A DNA stretch of 64,000 nt from contig JAETXT010000005.1 of NCBI GenBank assembly GCA_019188255.1, forward strand, positions 434,001-498,000. The letters run 5' to 3'. The position numbers and the translations under genes are program-made. Positions 58,009-64,000 of this stretch are shown in pieces. Numbering within the stretch: the stretch's first letter is position 1; the number at the start of each line of letters is the position of its first letter. The notes beneath the pieces are model-generated. The model saw only the letters and a program-made list of their open reading frames with translations. It was not told where the DNA came from and searched no databases. The DNA comes from Verticillium longisporum. Lineage: Eukaryota; Ascomycota; Sordariomycetes; Glomerellales; Plectosphaerellaceae.

Positions 58009-59178
58009 ATTTGATAGTGTGAAGAAGATGAGTTGGGATGAGAGTGAGCGGATGATGAGGGAGGGGAGTGAATGTACGTGTAGGAAATTGATATGGAAAG
58101 CCTCGTTGAAACAAGATGTCAAAGACTGACCGGATTAGACTTGTGTGCTGGAAGTCTATGAGACTTATATCTAATCAAGCGCTGGAATATGACTTGACCA
58201 AATAGACATGCAGCTCGATCAAAGTCCCGTTCGCTCGGTGCTTCTTCCAACTCAACAAGGCTGGCCGACAACACCATGGGTCGTCATCGCGGCAACATGC
58301 CCACTCCGCAACTCTCAGGAGCACACCTATTTTGACACCCTGACTGACAAGGGGTTCCCCGTCGGCCAGGAACTCCAGGGGCGTACCGAAGTACCATATG
58401 CAACCCAAGATCGGGGCGGAGCCTATGCTTAAAGTGTTCTCCCCACCACAGGACGACTGCGCCCCCCTCCATTTGAACGACCAAGAACCAAAAGTTCCAA
58501 TCAGCTCTGCAGTAGCCCGACACCCTTCAGCGCTTACAGTGCTTACAATTCGGAAGGGACCCGTCTCCATGCGACGTTGGGATGACGGGCCAGGGCAGCT
58601 TGTTTCAAAGAGACGCCGCTGGGCCGGAAGGATTTCACGCCATGCTAGCCTTGTGATGTTGAACAAGGCTATCGCACAGGGGTCGAGTACTGTCAGCAGT
58701 GATCCGACCTGGGCCCCAGACCGCCATGGCTTCGTCGCTGTGCATTATGCAACTTTACACCCTTCCGCATGCCTGATACCCAAGAATAGGTCCGGGTTGC
58801 GCTGGCGAGCGGCAGCATAGCCATCTGCTTTCAAGTTCGACCAGCTGGGACCAAGTAAAGACAAAATCCTCTTAAGGAGTATGTCCAGGGTAACGGCCAA
58901 GACCTGACAGCCACGTCTACTTCCATCCTCTCTATTTATCTCAACATCTGCACAGAGTTGGTTCGCTTATTGTATTTGTTCCCTACTTGGCTTTAGATTT
59001 CTTCTACTGCACCCATCTTCTGAATCCAGACCCTTCCCACCTGGTTTTCCCTTCGACGGTTGGCTGCCCTTTCCACTACGAGCTAGGGCGCGATACTTGT
59101 GTATTCTTTCTCGACATTTCAACTCTTCCTTCTTACTCTCCTTCTCTTCTCATAGCGTCAAGTTGTGTATAATTCACC
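58009..59178. other. Intergenic, divergent promoters of two secreted-protein genes
   Basis: About 1.17 kb between two divergently transcribed secreted-protein genes. A CT-rich tract occurs just before 59179 (CTTCCTTCTTACTCTCCTTC), as in many fungal promoters. No gene was recognised. Confidence 0.5.
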
Positions 59179-60227
59179 ATGCATTTCACCAAGTCGATTT
59201 GGAGCTTGGGTCTCCTCGGGCTCGTGGCTGCCAACCCATGGCCGAAAGTCAGTCTTGAAGACAGCCTCATTGCGCGTGGAGACCTCACTCTTCGCCAAGA
59301 ACCAGAAGACATCTGTTCCATCGATACATGCGGCAGCGAGGCCGAGTGCCTGATAGCACGAGACATTGCCACTCCGTTGATCGGCCGCGACGATTACAAC
59401 GCCGCCAACGACACAGCCGAGGAGGAGCTTGCGCTCCTGAAGAGAGACATTGATAGGCCCGGGGCAGGCCAACTTGACGGCTGGTTCAAGGCCAATTGGG
59501 AGAGTGGCAACGTTGTCAATATCCCGTTCAGACCTGACGACGACGGCGAATGGTACACGGCTCGCTATCGCGAGTTCCTCAACAAGCCGTTCAAGATGGG
59601 CATCAAGGGCATGTGCGGATGCACCGCTGTCATAGTCACCTCCAAAAAGGGTGCCTATATCGTACGTTTGCTCTGATTTCCTCAGGTTCGAGTGTTTCGC
59701 CTTGCTGACGGGAGTGAATGCAGTCTCACCACTGGGAAAGACCTACCGTTATCGCCGCCTTTGAGAAGCATGGCGCGCCGACTCCGGGAGCGGCGGACGG
59801 CGAGACGGTGTTCCAGCAGGATGTCATCGAAGAGCTCCACGATGCCCTGACGTGTCTTGCATTCAACAAGAACGAGGACAAGGACGTCCAGGTGTTCATC
59901 TTTACAAAAGTCGACACGTCGTCCAGGACGGTCAAGTATGCTCCGCAGGTAGATCAGATCAAGAACAAGGTTGTGGAACGGATCCCAGGGCTGTCCAAAG
60001 GCGATATCAAGGACCTGCCGTACTATACGCGCGAGTCGGTTGCGAATGCGCTGGATACAGCGGATGGCAAGGTCATCATCTCCTATGACCCCAAGGCAGG
60101 CGGCGGTAAGGCTGGGTACCAGGTATGGGCCGGTTCGGTCTACAATGCTGGTGGCAAGATTGACCCTGCCACCATCAACGCCCCGAACGGCGAGGCAACG
60201 TGGGAGCCGACAGAGGGGCAGAGGTAG
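59179..60227 (+). CDS. Secreted protein of unknown function, 328 residues
   Basis: Two exons (59179-59661, 59724-60227). The signal peptide is MHFTKSIWSLGLLGLVAANP. Several dibasic sites (ALLKRD and ARG motifs) could be Kex2 cleavage points. A short Cys segment (DICSIDTCGSEAECLIARD) is followed by a core with MGIKGMCGCTAVIVTSKKGAYISHHWERP across the intron. I recall that GCT..VIV..HxWE pattern from many fungal secreted proteins of unknown function. The C-terminal half is alpha/beta (VQVFIFTKVDTSSRTVKYAP, GKVIISYDPKAGGGKAGYQVW). No enzyme motif is certain. Intron donor GTACGT and acceptor TGCAG keep the frame. It lies between a small secreted protein and an ankyrin-like gene. Confidence 0.82.
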
Positions 60228-60777
60228 TTGGGCTCTTGGTTTGTGGAATCTGAATTTTGTAATGGACGATATCATATGTTAAAATTGCTGAGAACACATG
60301 TAAATGCCTTTTTGGAAATGAAACAAGCTTCAGTGTAGCAATCCTTCGGGTGTCGTGCTTGTGAGGTCTTTCACTGTATTGCTGACAGCCTTGTTGTAGT
60401 CGAGGTGTATCATCGTCGTGAGCATATGTGATACCTGGTTTCTCCATGGCATCATTTGCCAGCGCGCCTGCATGTGCTAAGTTTGTCTCAATTGGGGGGC
60501 TCGAAGGAGCCGGACACGTGTAACCGCCCTGACGATCGGGGCGGAGCATCACCCACGGCCACTGGCCCGTCATGTTGGCAGTTGCGCTTACAGTGGGTGG
60601 CAGCCTGGGACGGCACTAAGATAAGAGGCCAGCAGCACCCTCTTCCCTGGAGCTTCTTCACGTCCCAAGTTCACCCTTGAAGTTGACTGAACAGCATCAA
60701 AAGTGTCACTCCAAACTTGCACTCCTCGCGATACCGATCCCTTAGTATTGATTATACTTACGGCATATTGAAAGAAC
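60228..60777. other. Intergenic, no gene recognised
   Basis: About 550 bp holding the 3' flank of the secreted-protein gene and the promoter of the ankyrin-like gene. Nothing specific was seen. Confidence 0.5.
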
Positions 60778-61466
60778 ATGGAACCCCAAACCGAGGCGTC
60801 ATCGCCTATCGCTCACCTGGGACAATCCCCCCTCACGGAGATCGGCCAATGCCTCGATCCCATCGAAACTCGACTCCAGTGGGCCAAGCAGGCCCTCGAC
60901 GCAGGCCACGACGTCAACGAGCTCGACCTGAACACGGATTGGCGCCGAAATAAGGGTCGCCCACTACACTCTGCCCTGGAACACCCAGGACGGATGGACG
61001 AGATGACGGCGCACGACCGCGGCCGCAATGAGAGTCTGGACCTCGTCAAGTTTCTTTTGGAACGCGGAGCTGATCCTCGGCTGCGAGACTGCAGGGGCAA
61101 GGAAACAGCCATGGACAGGGCCCGCTGCGTGCTAGGCAGTCCCGTCGGCGACGTAGAGAGGTCATTTGTTGAGGAGGCATTGCGACTGATGGAAGAAGCG
61201 GCGCAAAAGATTGAGCGTGAGTCAGCCTCTTCTATTGGAGCACCACCAAAGTTGACGTTTTCCCAGAGAAGGAGACGACGAGCAAGGGGTTTCTTGGCGA
61301 TATCAAAGGGTTGTTGGGTCTCGGAGGACAAAAGAGGGAGACCGAATGTCTCTTTTGCCGAGAAGAAAAGTCACACAATTGGCACTACAACGTCTACGTC
61401 GGGACCACGAGGGAACATCGGATGCTCGAGGTAACAGATAACATTAGGAAACCCCAGCCGGAGTAA
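60778..61466 (+). CDS. Ankyrin-like protein with a Cys/His C-terminus, 212 residues
   Basis: Two exons (60778-61216, 61267-61466). The intron is 50 bp with donor GTGAGT, a TTGAC branch site and acceptor TTTCCCAG. Without splicing the frame runs into a basic, non-conserved tail ending at 61434, so the spliced form is preferred. The first part has degenerate ankyrin-type repeats (WAKQALDAGHDVNELDLN, GRPLHSALEHPG, DLVKFLLERGADPRLRDCRGKTAMD-like). After the intron comes KGFLGDIKGLLGLGG, then TECLFCREEKSHNWHYNVYVG, with CxxC and two nearby His that could bind zinc. Ankyrin proteins mediate protein contacts; the partner is unknown. Confidence 0.75.
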
Positions 61467-62163
61467 GAATGAACACGCAAGGTATCGTTAGAAACAGGTA
61501 GTCGTTACGATTCGCTATCTATGGTGTAGTTGTGGCCTTGTATGAATTGGTTTTGACACAATCTTGAGCTGGAGCTGTTGCGAGAGCTTCCATGGTGCTG
61601 TAAGGGTGCATTGTGAGGTAGGACTCGGCAATGAAATCTTATGCAGGCCACTGCTCTGGGTGCTCAATGAACCTTTCACTGCCAATCTGCAATCATGCTA
61701 CTCGAAGACTATCAAAAATAAATGCCATGATGCACGATAATTCGCTCAGTCTGTCCCAAAATTTACTATCAGTCCCAGGGATGGGATTGTCGGATCTGCC
61801 AAAAGTCATTGCTGCTGTCGACGTATAAAGATTAGCCTGCTCGTCCCCTGTCCTGTTGAACAATCAAACCGGCCAATGTATGTACGTCGTTGGTCGACAG
61901 CATCTCAAATCTGCAGGAATCAGTTCACATGCGACCTGTATGCGCATGCAGCTTGGAGGTTTATTCATTTGCTGGGTGCCGAATGCGCGCAAGTATGGCC
62001 GTTGGTCCCGACCATGCCATGTGAGAGGGGTAGTAGTGCCCGTGTTCGCTACACAAATGGGTTGTATCCCGCGCGCATGTATATCTGGTCAAGCCCTCTC
62101 GCTCCTTTTTTTCTGTTCCTCAATAGACACATCACACGAGAATCTCATCTTGGCAAATTCGCC
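61467..62163. other. Intergenic, no gene recognised
   Basis: About 700 bp between the ankyrin-like gene and the next secreted-protein gene. Only short overlapping frames were seen. Confidence 0.5.
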
Positions 62164-62815
62164 ATGACGATGACAATGGCATCTAGGTGGCTTTTCGGTG
62201 GTATTGTGTTGAGCCAGTTGCTCAGCTTGGCGGCGGCCGTCGATCTCCGACTCTACAATACCGATTACTCTTGCAACGGCAACAGACTCATCTGCTCCAA
62301 CATTCCCCAACAGACATGCTGCGTCCCCCGCGTGGAGTACTACTATTCCGCAAGCTGCTTAAACTGTGACAGTGGGATGACTCACTACGGGTAAGCCGCC
62401 GCTTGCTAGGCTCACACGACGACTCTCTCACGTGTGCGACGGCGCTGACAGCGAGTGCGAATCTAGGTGGCAGCGAGACGGCGGCATAGCCTGCAGCAGG
62501 GTCGTGCTGAGCCGCCGTGGCGGCAGCAACAATTGCATCTCGCAGTCGGGCGTGACCATCTTCGCATTGTACGGCCAAACGTGGCAGTACAACAGCAGGA
62601 AGCGCGATGGCAAGGGGGAGCGGTTCCCGTCTTGCAAGGCATCAGTGGAGCCCGACCTCGTGGAGATTGATGGCCAGTTCTTCAGCTTGAACTAGACCGT
62701 GTCAGACTCGCAGAAGGATGACTTGTACGCTCTCTTTCTGAACGGGACTGCCCTGGCAGATGTGCCGACGGAGCTGCAGGCCTTTGAGACGAATTACTAT
62801 GCGGGAGAAGCTTGA
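62164..62815 (+). pseudogene. Secreted Cys-rich protein gene with an in-frame amber codon
   Basis: Two exons (62164-62390, 62467 onward). The signal peptide is MASRWLFGGIVLSQLLSLAAA. The mature part begins VDLRLYNTDYSCNGNRLICSN and has at least nine cysteines before the first stop, including CC and CxxC pairs. A TAG at 62693-62695 would end the protein at 150 residues. The frame then continues open for 39 more codons with good coding character (DDLYALFLNGTALADVPTELQAF) to TGA at 62813-62815. Either the TAG is a recent nonsense mutation or the true end is the TAG and the rest is fossil. The family is not recognised. It looks like an effector-type secreted protein. Confidence 0.66.
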
Positions 62816-63742
62816 GCGTATGTCGAGGAGGTAACAAGGTGGAGAGTAGAAAGAAAGACTGTTCCAACAGAAGCTCGCTCGATCTATATCACCCTAATTG
62901 TTGCAACTCTACCGTGCGTCCACCACTTCGTATCATCATCTGGTATGTCGATGTTGCATCAAGAGCCGCATAGTTTATCCATGCAGAGTTAAGATCATCG
63001 GGGCCGAGCAACCTTGGTTTGGGTTTCAGTGGCTGCATGCTTCGACACACGACTCGGACTAAAGCCGATGTTTATGCCAGACTTCTCACCTAAGTGAGGG
63101 CATTCTACTTTTAAAATATCTCGATAAAAGATAGCTTTTCACACCATCGGGTTACGAATGGGCTTGACAGCAGTGACGATCGTCCGTGAGAACTGCCCTA
63201 TGTGATGGCGAAGCAAAAAGTCTTCCCGTGCACCGCGTGAAGAGGTGCCATGAGCCGATACTGTTTAATGAACCGAACTCTGTGAATTTGGCCAAGGAGA
63301 TATTTCAATCCCCGGGGCTTCCTCCTTGTCATCAGCAGGGGTAGCAACATGGTGGTGCCAAGGCCTTCCATGTCACTTCTCGCGCTACTCTTCTGGCAAA
63401 GGCTTGGTCGATGCCTCCCCCGCGCCCCTGCCAAGAAGCAACCATGAGCAATAATCCCGAGGAATGACGGAGTGGGGTGTAAGAATCCCGACATGAATGC
63501 ACCATCCTCCGGGGTCCCCGCAACCATTGGAATACCCCGCACAAATCCGGACACCTCTGCTCGGCCCTCATCGGAGCACGCGGGCCCCAACATGACATCT
63601 TCACGGGCTCGAAGTAGTCGGCTTTCGCTAATATTAGGGTCCTTGACAGAAATCAGCACTCGACACAGTGGCCCCTGGTAGAAAGCCGCCCTTGAGCAGC
63701 CCGCTCTGTAGGCCAACTTCCACCACCGACCGATCCGCCAAG
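62816..63742. other. Intergenic, no gene recognised
   Basis: About 930 bp. The last few hundred bases should hold the promoter of the dehydrogenase gene. No other element was recognised. Confidence 0.5.
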
Positions 63743-64000
63743 ATGTCCCTCGCTGGCAAAGTCTACGCCGTCACGGGGGGCGCCAGCGGCATAGGTCTCG
63801 CGACGGCCAAGCAGATCTCCGCCCGCGGCGGCACAGTCTGCATCGCCGACGTCGACGCCAACGCCCTCGCGCACGCCGAGGCCTTCTTCGCCGCCCAGAC
63901 GCCCGCCGCATCGTTCGCCATCACCAAGGTTGACGTGTCGAAGCGGGACCAAGTAGAGGCGTGGATCGGCGGCGTCGTGGCCCGGTTCGGCCGGCTCGAC
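63743..64000 (+). CDS. Short-chain dehydrogenase/reductase, 5' part (cut by window end)
   Basis: The first 86 codons are visible. The cofactor-binding motif TGGASGIG (TGxxxGxG) lies at residues 11-18, after MSLAGKVYAV. An acidic residue follows beta-strand 2 (CIADVDANAL), which favours NAD(H) over NADP(H). KVDVSKRDQVEAWI matches the conserved D before strand 4 contacts. The catalytic Tyr/Lys region lies beyond the window. The start gives a normal short N-terminus. Its substrate cannot be inferred. Confidence 0.9.
   Translation, partial: MSLAGKVYAVTGGASGIGLATAKQISARGGTVCIADVDANALAHAEAFFAAQTPAASFAITKVDVSKRDQVEAWIGGVVARFGRLD

Overview
The window is nuclear DNA of a filamentous ascomycete (Pezizomycotina, most likely a Sordariomycete). 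The evidence is the many 50-80 bp GT..AG introns, a CFEM-domain Pth11-type receptor, Zn2Cys6 regulators, a PL3 pectate lyase, small secreted cysteine-containing proteins, and an AT-rich retroelement degraded in the way repeat-induced point mutation (RIP) degrades repeats. The species cannot be fixed from sequence alone.

Layout. 1-6.8 kb: a CFEM/Pth11-like receptor (-), a tRNA-Glu(CUC) and an APC-superfamily permease (-). 7.6-20.2 kb: a gene for a secreted (alpha/alpha)-barrel-like protein, split by a 10.8 kb block. The block is an LTR/Gypsy retrotransposon with 214-bp LTRs and 5-bp target duplications, mutated to near-pure AT. Two intact-looking pogo/Fot-type DNA transposons sit inside it, tail to tail, and are not RIP-mutated. 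20.5-26.4 kb: a hexokinase-like kinase (-), a Zn2Cys6 transcription factor (+) divergent from it, and a glucosamine-6-phosphate deaminase (-). 27-33 kb: a conserved proline-rich protein and a UPF1-like SF1 helicase with an in-frame amber codon. 33-46 kb: pectate lyase, secreted M6-like metallopeptidase, monocarboxylate-type MFS transporter, hemerythrin-domain protein, Ctr copper transporter. 48-54.6 kb: two conserved endolysosomal/autophagy genes facing each other, Rtc1/WDR24 (SEA complex) and UVRAG/Vps38-like. 55-63 kb: four small genes, three of them secreted and cysteine-containing, plus an ankyrin-like protein. 63.7 kb to the end: the 5' part of a short-chain dehydrogenase.

How genes may work together. 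The permease, the split secreted protein, the kinase, the Zn2Cys6 factor and the deaminase lie within about 21 kb. Every promoter region of this group carries at least one site of the form CGG(G)TTYRCCG. Kinase plus GlcN-6-P deaminase is the minimal route from glucosamine to fructose-6-phosphate, so I propose an amino-sugar (probably glucosamine) utilisation cluster under a local Zn2Cys6 regulator, later broken by nested transposons.

Quality caveat. Seven single-base frame breaks occur in six unrelated genes. Each is repaired by adding one base, mostly in a short homopolymer, which points to sequencing or assembly error rather than pseudogenes. Three in-frame TAG codons are substitutions and are harder to explain that way.
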